Assembly: GCA_023664365.1 (NCBI GenBank)
Contig: JAMPFR010000006.1
Span: 23,524-87,523, forward strand
DNA from: Acetatifactor muris
GTDB taxonomy: Bacteria; Bacillota; Clostridia; Lachnospirales; Lachnospiraceae
Direction: 5' to 3'
DNA: 64,000 nt
Part shown: one piece after another, positions 1-7,266 of the stretch
Layout: every line of letters starts with the position of its first letter
Numbering within the stretch: the first letter of the stretch is position 1
The notes under the pieces: generated by a model
What the model was told of the DNA's origin: nothing
What the model saw: the letters and a program-made list of their open reading frames with translations, nothing else
The model's database searches: none
Position numbers and translations under genes: made by a program

Positions 1-743
1 TCTCCATGCCCTAGTCCAAAGCTGATACGGTACATGGCAAAGAGGCCGTAACCGATGGCGGCGGAGGCGCCCATGGCAATCAGACTGTCCATGTTGGGCG
101 AAAAGTGTCCCAGGGTCTTGAAGCCCACTGAGAAAAATTTCCGGTTCATATACAAAATGGGCAGCAGCAGAATAAACTGGGTCAGCGCAAAGGTCATTGC
201 ATTTTCGTTTCCATGCAGAAACCTGTGTACAAAGCCCGGAATCGGCAGTCCGAACCACTCATTAAACATGTGGTACATAGCCACATACATCAGCGGAATC
301 AGAAAGCCTATGGAGACGCCCAGCCGCCATTTCATGGCTTTTGATTCCTCTTTTGCCTGCCGCTGCAGCTCCTCCCGTCCGTCCTTCCGGGCGCTGCCGG
401 CCCTGCTTCCCGTGCCGCCGGTCTGCCGGTTACTGCTCTGCCCGCCTGCGGGCTCTGCTCCCGATGCTTCCGGCTCCTGCCCGTTTTTCCCGGCCCGGCC
501 TCGGATATCCGCCCGGCTTCCGCCACGGCTGCCGTTCATAAGGCTTGCCCCATAGCCCGCCTTTTCCACTGCGTTTATAATGACTTCTTCAGTCAACATT
601 TCTTCGTCATATTCAATGTCCATAGTCTCCGTCAACAGATTAACGGACGCCTTACTCACTCCCTCCAGCTTGTTTGCCGCCTTCTCCACATGGGACGAAC
701 AGGCGGAACAGGTCATGCCGGATATATGATACCGCTGTTTCAT
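1..743 (-). CDS. copA: Copper-translocating P-type ATPase, N-terminal part (runs off window)
   Basis: The first 247 codons of a heavy-metal P1B-type ATPase that would export Cu(I) across the membrane. Residues 3-66 form a heavy-metal-associated domain with the metal site GMTCSACS near residue 9. A low-complexity Gly/Arg/Ser/Ala linker follows (about 68-115), then the first membrane helices (from about residue 122). The catalytic phosphorylation and ATP-binding domains lie beyond position 1. The ATG at 743 has a GGAGGAG ribosome site just after the csoR stop, so the two genes are cotranscribed under the CsoR-type operators upstream of csoR. The copper assignment rests on the CxxC metal site and the csoR neighbour; the metal-defining membrane motif (CPC) is not visible. 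Confidence 0.9.
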   Translation of the reverse strand, partial: MKQRYHISGMTCSACSSHVEKAANKLEGVSKASVNLLTETMDIEYDEEMLTEEVIINAVEKAGYGASLMNGSRGGSRADIRGRAGKNGQEPEASGAEPAGGQSSNRQTGGTGSRAGSARKDGREELQRQAKEESKAMKWRLGVSIGFLIPLMYVAMYHMFNEWFGLPIPGFVHRFLHGNENAMTFALTQFILLLPILYMNRKFFSVGFKTLGHFSPNMDSLIAMGASAAIGYGLFAMYRISFGLGHG

Positions 744-752
744 GCTCTCCTC

Positions 753-1076
753 CTACTTCAACTTCTTCACCAGCTCCACCGCCTCTTCCACCACGGCGGT
801 ATTCCCTTTTTGTATCTCCTCCACCACGCAGGTCTCCATATGCTCCTGCAGCACCAGGTAGCCGAAGGACTGCAGCGCGCTTTCCACCGCCGCCACCTGG
901 GTCAGAATATCTCCGCAGTACCGGTTTTCATCCAGCATCCTGCCGATTCCGTTCAACTGTCCCACAATGCGGCTGAGACGGTTTTTCAGCTGCTTCAGTT
1001 CCTTTTCTCCCCGGGGAGTGGACTTTAAGTGACAGCCGCATTCCATATTCTTTTCCGCCATAATATCTTCCGCCAT
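753..1076 (-). CDS. csoR: CsoR-family copper-sensing repressor
   Basis: A 107-residue all-helical metal-sensitive repressor (DUF156/CsoR/RcnR family). The Cu(I) ligands of the family are present with correct spacing: Cys54, His79 and Cys83 (YCGDIL ... EHMETC). Binding copper releases DNA and derepresses the operon. The N terminus carries an extra ECGCH cluster (residues 12-16) that may add metal affinity. Met6 or Met11 are alternative starts. It lies 9 bases upstream of copA in one operon and is preceded by a promoter overlapped by two palindromic operators, so it should repress itself and copA. Confidence 0.93.
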   Translation of the reverse strand: MAEDIMAEKNMECGCHLKSTPRGEKELKQLKNRLSRIVGQLNGIGRMLDENRYCGDILTQVAAVESALQSFGYLVLQEHMETCVVEEIQKGNTAVVEEAVELVKKLK

Positions 1077-1241
1077 ATTGTTTCCCGCCCTGCCTTTCCT
1101 ATTCTGTTCTTATCTGTTCCCGGCCTGTTTCTGTTTTTCCTGCCTTCAGCCCGCTGTTATAAACGCTTCTGATTCCAGCTGTCGGCGTCACTCTCAGAAT
1201 TTACTCCCGCGAACAATGCGCCAGACGGCATTCGTGCAAAA

Positions 1242-1258
1242 ATACCCCCATAGGGTAT
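1242..1258. promoter_or_regulatory. CsoR-type operator, promoter-distal copy
   Basis: ATACCCCCATAGGGTAT, a pseudo-palindrome of the CsoR operator type (C-tract, TA-rich centre, G-tract). It lies just downstream of the predicted transcription start of csoR-copA. It is an inverted copy of the site at 1276-1292, centre to centre 34 bases. Confidence 0.8.
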
Positions 1259-1270
1259 CCTGCTTTTAAC

Positions 1271-1299
1271 AGAATATACCCTATGGGGGTATTTGTCAA
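1271..1299 (-). promoter_or_regulatory. csoR-copA promoter
   Basis: On the minus strand a perfect -35 TTGACA (1294-1299) is followed after 17 bases by TATTCT (1271-1276). The spacer is the CsoR-like operator. The predicted start near 1264 leaves a leader of about 190 bases before csoR with the second operator at its 5' edge. Confidence 0.75.
1276..1292. promoter_or_regulatory. CsoR-type operator inside promoter spacer
   Basis: ATACCCTATGGGGGTAT, the exact reverse complement of the site at 1242-1258. It fills the spacer between the -35 and -10 boxes of the csoR-copA promoter, the ideal position for repression by occlusion. Confidence 0.85.
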
Positions 1300-1361
1300 G
1301 ACCTATACAGGTACCATTTTACAAAACCTGTTTTGCAGAACGGCTTCCTGCCGCCGACACT

Positions 1362-2015
1362 TCAATCATCACCATTATAAATAGCCTCGAGCAATCCCCA
1401 GAAGAAAAGGTTATTTTGAGGAACTCCGTTCAATTCACAGGCATAGTAGGAAAAGATTCCTTCTTCTTCATCCTCAAAGACAAACTGTACGAGAATATCC
1501 GTTTTTTTATCGTAATACATTATTTCCCCCGTTACATTTACAACCCTTGTGCCATCCTCCGCTATGCCGGATTCCCATTTCGGACTGCCCAGGTAATCGT
1601 CAAACGCATCTCCCACGGTTTTCTGCGGATAATCGTCAAGTGTGCCGTTTTTTATCATCTGAACATATTTATCGTTTTTAGCTTTTTCTCCACCTGAGCC
1701 AAGCATTGCGGCAACTATAAACAGCAGGAACAGACCTGCAGCCACGCCGAGAACCACAGGCCATTTCTTCCGCTTTTTCTTACCGGATGCATCCCCAAAG
1801 CTGTTTCCGGGCTGTCGCGCCGGATCGACTGAAGCCGCTGCTGCCGAATTGCCTGCTCCCGCTGCCGGCTTGACCCCGCCCGTCGTTGAATTGCCTACAC
1901 CCGCTGTTGAATTGTCTGCGCCCGCTGCCGGGGTGCCTGCAGTCAGCCTTGCTCCGCATTTCTGACAGAATTCAGTGCCGTCCGGCGCCTCTGCGCCGCA
2001 TTTTATACAAAACAT
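1362..2015 (-). CDS. Zinc-ribbon membrane protein
   Basis: A 217-residue protein of unknown role. The N terminus is a zinc ribbon with two CxxC knuckles (C3, C6, C17, C20). A Thr/Ala/Gly-rich linker follows (about 28-75), then a Lys-rich stop and a single membrane helix (about 85-106), and a C-terminal extracytoplasmic domain of about 110 residues. The layout matches the common Firmicutes family of zinc-ribbon single-span proteins. It sits 18 bases downstream of another zinc-ribbon gene, probably one operon. The partner of the ribbon and the ligand of the outer domain cannot be told from the sequence. Confidence 0.75.
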   Translation of the reverse strand: MFCIKCGAEAPDGTEFCQKCGARLTAGTPAAGADNSTAGVGNSTTGGVKPAAGAGNSAAAASVDPARQPGNSFGDASGKKKRKKWPVVLGVAAGLFLLFIVAAMLGSGGEKAKNDKYVQMIKNGTLDDYPQKTVGDAFDDYLGSPKWESGIAEDGTRVVNVTGEIMYYDKKTDILVQFVFEDEEEGIFSYYACELNGVPQNNLFFWGLLEAIYNGDD

Positions 2016-2033
2016 ATCTCTTTACCTCTCTCT

Positions 2034-2813
2034 TCATAAGTTTTTAACAACATTTACATAATACAGTACCGCCGCCTGCAGTATGGGAGCCGTCTTAATC
2101 AGACAGGAATGCGACAACATGCCCGACATACGGCCGTCAATCAAAAAGCCGCTGTGTTCTGCATTTACAAAATACTGCATTTGTCCGGAGGAAGGATCCG
2201 TCCTGTCGGGCCTGACAATAAGCACTGCAAGATTTTTCTCCTTTGGCCCGAACGCGCAGCCTAACGTTATCTCACCGACAGCCTGAGACGCAGCCTTTTC
2301 AATATGGGCAAGCAGCCCTCCCTTTGCGGTTACATATCCCCATTGATGAAAATAAGGAGAAACGTACCTCATATTGTCATTTAAAAATTGAATGAAATTC
2401 TCCGTATCAATGACAACATCCGTTTTCCCGGAAAATTTTCTTCTACAGGAATTTCTGATGATTCCGCCCGCTATGAAAACGGCGCAATAGCCGAAAAATC
2501 CCCCGAACAGCAATAACCCCAACGGCCCTGCCAATATAAGGCCGAAAACCGCCAAAACACCGACGCATATCCAGATAAACAGCCAAGGTTTGCTATGATT
2601 TAAAATATCCTCCGCAGACTGGAACTTGGTTGTTTCCCTGACATGCTTGTCCACAAACGCCTTAAAGCCCGCCATATCATAAGCCTGCTGAGACGCCTGT
2701 GCCGGTTGGCTGTCTGCCGCCTCCCCTTTATCACCGCTCACTACCTTATTGCCGCACTTCTGACAAAAGCCGGCCCCCTCGGCTATGAGCGCCCCACACT
2801 TTGAACAAAACAT
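2034..2813 (-). CDS. Zinc-ribbon protein with two membrane helices
   Basis: A 259-residue protein of unknown function. The zinc ribbon at the N terminus has C3, C6, C17 and C20, almost the same as in the downstream neighbour. A Ser/Gln/Ala linker, a short helical region and two adjacent hydrophobic helices (about 75-122) follow, then a soluble C-terminal domain of about 135 residues. I chose the ATG at 2813 because it is preceded by GGAGGAAAG and places the ribbon at the terminus; a longer frame starting at 2873 has no such site. It probably forms an operon with the gene at 1362-2015. The shared ribbon suggests duplication or a common recruitment partner (inference). Confidence 0.72.
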   Translation of the reverse strand: MFCSKCGALIAEGAGFCQKCGNKVVSGDKGEAADSQPAQASQQAYDMAGFKAFVDKHVRETTKFQSAEDILNHSKPWLFIWICVGVLAVFGLILAGPLGLLLFGGFFGYCAVFIAGGIIRNSCRRKFSGKTDVVIDTENFIQFLNDNMRYVSPYFHQWGYVTAKGGLLAHIEKAASQAVGEITLGCAFGPKEKNLAVLIVRPDRTDPSSGQMQYFVNAEHSGFLIDGRMSGMLSHSCLIKTAPILQAAVLYYVNVVKNL

Positions 2814-2949
2814 TTTCTTTCCTCCTTCTACTTTTTTTATTATCATGTTGTCTGAAGTAAACTTCACAGGCAAATCCCACCCCTTAACGACGGGTAATAT
2901 CTCCTATCCTCCTTTCCCCATACAGGCTTCCGCCCTCCTCCTTTTACGA

Positions 2950-3411
2950 CTACTCCTGTGCCCCGCAGGAACGCAGCGGCTCCGCCTCATTCTGTTTCAG
3001 GAAAAGATTGACGTCAATAATGCTTCCCGGCCGCTCGTTGAACGCTGTCATAATCAGGGCGTCTCTGAAAATCCTTGCATACAGTTCCGGCATCCTGTAC
3101 AGCTTCAGCGCCTTTTGTGTCTCCTGCAGATCAAATTCCGCGGCGTAGCACAGCCTCAAGATGACGTCCCGTTGCTTCGTCCTCTTTTCTCCCGTCAACA
3201 GTTTATAGCCATACCGCTCCGGAACGTCCGCCGCCAGAAACACATCCTGCTGCTTTATTTTCTTTTTTTTCAGCAATTCTTTAAAATATTGAAAAAAGGC
3301 GGATTCCTCGTCCAGAATGCGGTCCTTGTTTTCTCTGAGATAGTCTGATATATGATTTATATGGGTGGAATTCAGAACCTTTTCAAGTTCATCGGTAGTT
3401 TTGTTTTCCAT
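2950..3411 (-). CDS. Small helix-turn-helix-like protein, divergent from a Ser/Thr kinase
   Basis: A 153-residue predicted soluble protein. The middle segment (ELLKKKKIKQQDVFLAADV and onward) looks like a XRE-type helix-turn-helix: short helices around a QQDV turn and an RYGYKLLTGEK recognition-like helix. The rest is helical and charged. No enzymatic motif is visible. Met at 3411 fits an AAAGGA site better than Met at 3420. It is transcribed away from the membrane kinase at 3473, and the kinase promoter overlaps its first codons, so coregulation or an effector-kinase relation is plausible but unproven. Confidence 0.6.
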   Translation of the reverse strand: MENKTTDELEKVLNSTHINHISDYLRENKDRILDEESAFFQYFKELLKKKKIKQQDVFLAADVPERYGYKLLTGEKRTKQRDVILRLCYAAEFDLQETQKALKLYRMPELYARIFRDALIMTAFNERPGSIIDVNLFLKQNEAEPLRSCGAQE

Positions 3412-3433
3412 TTTTGTCATCCTTTGCTATAAT
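3405..3433 (+). promoter_or_regulatory. Promoter of the membrane Ser/Thr kinase
   Basis: TTTCCA (3405-3410), 17-base spacer, perfect TATAAT (3428-3433). The predicted start is about 33 bases before the ATG at 3473. The -35 box lies inside the 5' end of the divergent gene. Confidence 0.6.
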
Positions 3434-3472
3434 AAAATTCAGATACTGAAAAACCGGAGAGGAATCGCCCAC

Positions 3473-4561
3473 ATGGATATCGCTTCAAGACTGGCCCTGT
3501 CCTATTATAAGGAAATTGCCGCTTTAAATGAGGAACACAATATATATGTAGTGCAAAACACTTCAAACCGACATATTTTTGTCCGTAAAATCCTGGACGT
3601 ATATAATAAAAACGTGTATCACAGCTTAAAAGATCTCTCCCTGCCGGGCATGCCGCATATTTACGAGATCTTTGAAGCTGACGGCCGGCTGGTTATCATT
3701 GAAGAGTATATCGCCGGCAGCACGCTGGAGGAGCTTCTGAATGAAAACTATCCTTTTACCCCTGAGCTGGTTACCTCCGTTTTGCTCCAGCTCTGCGAAA
3801 CGCTGCAGGCACTGCATAACTGTCAGCCTCCCATCATACACAGGGACATAAAGCCTTCCAACGTCATCCTGAAGCCCGACGGCAGGGCTGTGCTTCTGGA
3901 CTTCAACGCCGCCAGACGCCTGTCCGCAGGCAAAGTCGAGGATACGAAGCTTCTCGGCACAAAGGGATACGCCGCGCCGGAGCAGTACGGCTTCGGCACA
4001 TCCGACGCCAGAACGGACATTTATGCCCTTGGTATGCTGGCCAACACGCTGCTGAACGGAGGTTTTTCGCCCGTATGCACCGGGCATACCGCTCTGGCCC
4101 CTGTCATTCAGAAATGTATCCGGCTCAATCCTGAAGAGCGTTACCAAAACGTGGGAGAACTCCAAAAAGGCCTGAAACTCCGGAAAAAATCAAATCTTCA
4201 GGAAGCCGCCCCGTCCCGCCGGGATCTGCGCAGGTATCTGCCGCCCGGCTTTCGCAGCGGGAATCCGATTTATATGATTGTTTCTGCCCTCTGTTACGGC
4301 TTCATCTTCTGGCTTTGCCTCACACTGGAAATAAAAGATGCGGCTCCGCCCGAGCTATGGGTCGAACGCCTTTTCTGTCTTTTTACTTTTATGGGCACCA
4401 TTTTTCTGTCCTGCAATTATTGCGGCATACAGTCCCTTTTTCCTCCCTGCCGGACGCAAAACAGATTCTTAAAATTCTGTTCCGTACTGCTTCTGGACGG
4501 AATTTTCATTTCTCTGGCTTTGGGAGTCATGGGCCTGATCGCTTCCATTGTCACATGGTAG
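3473..4561 (+). CDS. Membrane-anchored Ser/Thr protein kinase with DFN motif
   Basis: A 362-residue Hanks-type kinase. The catalytic loop HRDIKPSN is intact (Asp125), and the activation segment ends in a recognisable APEQYG motif followed by DIYALGM. The magnesium-binding DFG is DFN (residues 143-145), and the N-terminal glycine loop is poorly conserved (region VVQNTSNRHIFVRK). Three hydrophobic helices near the C terminus (about 265-360) anchor the kinase domain to the inner face of the membrane; there is no PASTA sensor. I started it at the ATG after GGAGAGG (3473). DFN variants may still be active; substrates are unknown. The adjacent divergent helix-turn-helix-like gene is a candidate partner. 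Confidence 0.82.
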   Translation: MDIASRLALSYYKEIAALNEEHNIYVVQNTSNRHIFVRKILDVYNKNVYHSLKDLSLPGMPHIYEIFEADGRLVIIEEYIAGSTLEELLNENYPFTPELVTSVLLQLCETLQALHNCQPPIIHRDIKPSNVILKPDGRAVLLDFNAARRLSAGKVEDTKLLGTKGYAAPEQYGFGTSDARTDIYALGMLANTLLNGGFSPVCTGHTALAPVIQKCIRLNPEERYQNVGELQKGLKLRKKSNLQEAAPSRRDLRRYLPPGFRSGNPIYMIVSALCYGFIFWLCLTLEIKDAAPPELWVERLFCLFTFMGTIFLSCNYCGIQSLFPPCRTQNRFLKFCSVLLLDGIFISLALGVMGLIASIVTW

Positions 4562-4648
4562 CTTTATCTTACCATAGGATTCTGTTTTTTGTTGCCCCCG
4601 CAGAGGTGGGAATTTTCGGTTTTTTCGGCTGTCACTTTTTATAACCGT

Positions 4649-4677
4649 AAAAAGGGGCGCCCGGCGGCGCCCCTTTT
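4649..4677. terminator. Bidirectional terminator between convergent genes
   Basis: An 8 bp stem GGGGCGCC/GGCGCCCC with a 4-base loop, flanked by A-tract and T-tract, so it can end both the kinase transcript (plus) and the DUF3791-like transcript (minus). Confidence 0.85.
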
Positions 4678-4689
4678 AGTTCGTTTGTT

Positions 4690-5121
4690 CTATATAATTT
4701 CACCCGCACGATAACACTCACTGATATAATCCCGGGGTTGATAATAAAAATCTGAATTATAATTTGAAATAGCGTCATCAATCCATGATGTATATACCTC
4801 CACCAAGGTTTTAATTAAATCATATCCGCACAAATCTTCAATCAGCCGCTCATAGACCTCTCCTATTGTCCAGTAATCAGGAACCTCATATTTGCATCCC
4901 GCTACATTGTCAAACGCTCCTGTGGGAATACTGCCGGATGAAATAAATTCATACGCCGTCTTCTCAATAGGCTCACAGTGCAAAACATCTCCATACTTAT
5001 AAATATGACGTAATACTTTTTCTCCAAGCGCTCTGACGACCTCTGACCTTTTCTGTCTCTGCTGCCTGCCGATGAATTCAATTAAACTGCATAGAAAAAA
5101 CAAATTACTGTCATTCTTCAC
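4690..5121 (-). CDS. DUF3791-like protein with C-terminal extension (putative antitoxin)
   Basis: A 143-residue soluble protein. Residues about 8-60 resemble DUF3791, a small helical family usually encoded beside DUF3990 proteins: an N-terminal hydrophobic helix, then a KYGDVLHCE segment. The remaining 80 residues, ending in a Tyr/Asn-rich stretch (ISNYNSDFYYQPRDYI), form an extra domain I cannot name. Its start overlaps the end of the upstream DUF3990-like gene by 11 bases, implying translational coupling. If the pair is a toxin-antitoxin module this would be the antitoxin; that is inference from gene order only. Confidence 0.55.
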   Translation of the reverse strand: MKNDSNLFFLCSLIEFIGRQQRQKRSEVVRALGEKVLRHIYKYGDVLHCEPIEKTAYEFISSGSIPTGAFDNVAGCKYEVPDYWTIGEVYERLIEDLCGYDLIKTLVEVYTSWIDDAISNYNSDFYYQPRDYISECYRAGEII

Positions 5122-5587
5122 CGCTCACTTCACATCCTTTCAAAAAGGTTAATGTTGATAAGGCCTTCTCTGTATGAAAACTGATCTGGTGCGTTGGCCT
5201 TTTAAATTTTGCCAGTGCCCAAAAAGCCTCCCGTGAAATTTTCTCATCGACAAAATTCTGAACATAGTTAAAAATGGTATCATTTGCCATAGGCCCCTCT
5301 ACAATATCATATGTGTGTGATTTTCCCAGACGGCAGGACACTATGAAATCCAGCCATTCCTCTGTCATTTCCGAAAACCTGAGTATTTTTAAGGTTTCAT
5401 CGGGATGATACATATACTCATTTATCACTCCCACATTATTATATCGAACCGCCCAGCGCTTTGCCTGCTCTCTGAACATTGTACAGTAAAATCCATAATA
5501 AAAATCCTTATGAAATCTTGTGATACGGATTTCCGGACACTCGACAATCTGCCGACTGCCATGGTATAAAATAACGTCCTGCTTCAT
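5111..5587 (-). CDS. DUF3990-like, putative ADP-ribosyltransferase-fold protein
   Basis: A 158-residue soluble protein resembling DUF3990, which I recall as placed among ADP-ribosyltransferase-like folds. The visible pattern is LYHGS at residues 7-11 (a possible NAD-binding His), KDFYYGFYCT at 28-37 and REQAKRWA at 39-46, then a C-terminal THQISFHTEKAL segment where the last catalytic position of the fold would lie. It is first in a two-gene operon with the overlapping DUF3791-like gene. The likely role is modification of a cellular target as a toxin or regulator; neither the substrate nor activity can be shown from the sequence. Confidence 0.6.
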   Translation of the reverse strand: MKQDVILYHGSRQIVECPEIRITRFHKDFYYGFYCTMFREQAKRWAVRYNNVGVINEYMYHPDETLKILRFSEMTEEWLDFIVSCRLGKSHTYDIVEGPMANDTIFNYVQNFVDEKISREAFWALAKFKRPTHQISFHTEKALSTLTFLKGCEVSGEE

Positions 5588-5644
5588 AACTCCGTTACCT
5601 CTTTCCGTGAGAACCTTTTCCCTTTCCGCACGATAACAGTTTGC

Positions 5645-6166
5645 CTACTCTTCCAGCAGCGTATCAATTTCGGCGCAGTAACTCTCATACATCTCATCCG
5701 CGCCCGATGCGCCCAGATGGATGTAGGCAATCCTGCCGTCCCTGCCTATCAGCACAGTGTAGGGAATGCCGTCCGAAGGGTACAGACTGCCGATATCGCC
5801 TTCCGTGTCCAGCGCTACCGGAAAGTCATAACCGTTTCTCTCCAAAAAGCTCTCCACCGTATCGGCCTTCTCCCCCAAATCCACCGCTATCAACGTCAGG
5901 GCGTCCCCGTATTTTTCAAGAAGTCTGGGAAACGCGGGCATCTCTCCCACACAGGGGCCGCACCAGGTGGCCCAGAAATTCAACAGAATCACACTGCCTT
6001 CATGGTCTGACAGAGTGAAGTCGCTTCCATCCGCCAGTACGACCGTGAAATCCCGGTATTCGTCGCCCTCCGCCACGGGCTCGCTCTGCTGTTCCTCCCC
6101 GCAGGCAGTCAGCATAAAGCACAGCATCAGCACCGGCAGCAAAGCCGTCAGATAAAATTTTTTCAT
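5645..6166 (-). CDS. TlpA-like thiol-disulfide oxidoreductase lipoprotein
   Basis: A 173-residue lipoprotein with a thioredoxin fold. The signal peptide ends in a lipobox LTAC (Cys22), so the protein is tethered outside the membrane. The active site WCGPC (Cys69, Cys72) follows the NFWATW strand, and the cis-Pro region (GIPYTVLIGRDG) is present. It should reduce or oxidise extracytoplasmic thiols. Its ATG overlaps the stop of the upstream polyferredoxin gene by 4 bases, so the membrane iron-sulfur protein plausibly supplies its electrons. There is no CcdA-like protein nearby, which supports that idea (inference). Confidence 0.85.
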   Translation of the reverse strand: MKKFYLTALLPVLMLCFMLTACGEEQQSEPVAEGDEYRDFTVVLADGSDFTLSDHEGSVILLNFWATWCGPCVGEMPAFPRLLEKYGDALTLIAVDLGEKADTVESFLERNGYDFPVALDTEGDIGSLYPSDGIPYTVLIGRDGRIAYIHLGASGADEMYESYCAEIDTLLEE

Positions 6167-7011
6167 ACCTTTCGTTCCTTTCCGAAATAGATTGCATTTT
6201 TATGGCAGGCCGTGACACAGTGTCCGCAGTGGATGCACTCATGATCCCCCACCCGCCTGATATCCATGGGACATGCCTTCACGCACAGCCCGCAGTTGTT
6301 ACACAGCTTTTTGTCCACCCGGACGGCCAGCAGTGCAATGCGGCCAAACAGGGAATAGATAGCCCCCAGGGGGCAGAGGAATCTGCAAAACCCTCGGTAT
6401 ATAAAGATACAGGACGCCAAAATCACCACACACAAAATGGTCTTCCACTGAAAGAGCGCCCCTGCCAGCGCCCGGTATTCTTCCCGCATTCCCACCAGAA
6501 AGAAACCGCCCTCCAGGGTTCCTGCGGGACAAATGTACTTACAGAAGGCCGGTACCGGCGTCCCGGCGGCAAAGGCGTACCACAGAGGCAGCGCCACCAC
6601 AAACACTGCCAGAATCACATATTTCAGCCAAGACAGCCGCCTTGTCCACACACTTTTCTTTAACTTCGGCCCGGGTATCTTATGTAAAAGCTCCTGTATC
6701 AGTCCGAAAGGACATAAGAATCCGCAGACGACTCTGCCCAGGGCTGCTCCCACCAGTATTATAAATCCGGCTATGTAAAGGGGAAGCTTGTCCGGCAGAC
6801 TGCTCAAAGCATTCTGCAGAGCCCCCAGAGGGCAGGAGGCTATGGCTCCGGGGCAGGAATAACAGTTCAGCCCCGGGACGCAGACCCCTTTGCTTTTCCC
6901 CTTGTAGATTGACCCTTCCGCAAACCCCGGAAGATTGGCGTTGTACAGCAGGGCGCTGACGGCCTGAATGCACCTTCGCCTGAAACCTAAAGTGATTTTC
7001 CTTTTACCCAA
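6163..7011 (-). CDS. Membrane 4Fe-4S polyferredoxin (NapH/NosR-like)
   Basis: A 282-residue membrane protein with about five hydrophobic helices. It has two CxxxCP motifs next to membrane segments (GFLCPFGL and RFLCPLGA, typical of NapH/NosR-like electron carriers) and a C-terminal pair of ferredoxin clusters, CNNCGLCVKACP and CIHCGHCVTACH. The N terminus holds further cysteines (CVPGLNCYSCPG). It should pass electrons across the membrane, most likely to the TlpA lipoprotein encoded next. The frame appears to start at a TTG (7011) that overlaps the stop of the small CxxC gene by 8 bases, suggesting coupled translation. Confidence 0.85.
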   Translation of the reverse strand: MGKRKITLGFRRRCIQAVSALLYNANLPGFAEGSIYKGKSKGVCVPGLNCYSCPGAIASCPLGALQNALSSLPDKLPLYIAGFIILVGAALGRVVCGFLCPFGLIQELLHKIPGPKLKKSVWTRRLSWLKYVILAVFVVALPLWYAFAAGTPVPAFCKYICPAGTLEGGFFLVGMREEYRALAGALFQWKTILCVVILASCIFIYRGFCRFLCPLGAIYSLFGRIALLAVRVDKKLCNNCGLCVKACPMDIRRVGDHECIHCGHCVTACHKNAIYFGKERKV

Positions 7012-7144
7012 TGCCGATACACTCCATACATATGTGAACGGCCTTTATCAGAGTATCCCGATAGCCTCCCTGCAGGATGCCTGCCGTCAGCGCAAACAGG
7101 CCTGCCCCGCCGAGAAGGATACGGATTGTCCGCCTTCCCGCCAT
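7004..7144 (-). CDS. Small CxxC membrane peptide (CD1871A family)
   Basis: A 46-residue protein. One hydrophobic helix (residues 8-25) is followed by a short polar stretch and a C-terminal CMEC motif (Cys39, Cys42) with the ending ECIGIG, as in the CD1871A family of CxxC proteins of Clostridia. The ATG at 7144 follows GGGGAG. It is first in an operon with the polyferredoxin and TlpA-like genes. A tiny redox-active or metal-binding membrane subunit of that electron pathway is the simplest reading. Function is not established as far as I know. Confidence 0.75.
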   Translation of the reverse strand: MAGRRTIRILLGGAGLFALTAGILQGGYRDTLIKAVHICMECIGIG

Positions 7145-7236
7145 AAATTTCTCCCCGTATTCCCGTTAAATCCTCTGTCAGACTGTCCCGGTGCTCCTCT
7201 TTTCGGAAGCTCCGGCTCCAGCGTCGCTTCCCTTAC

Positions 7237-7266
7237 ATTATAAACCGGGAATGCGGAGTACGTCAA
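7237..7266 (-). promoter_or_regulatory. Promoter of the CxxC peptide-polyferredoxin-TlpA operon
   Basis: Minus strand TTGACG (7261-7266), 18-base spacer, perfect TATAAT (7237-7242). Predicted start near 7230, about 85 bases before the small CxxC gene. The -35 box overlaps the stop of the upstream EIIA-like gene. Confidence 0.7.
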
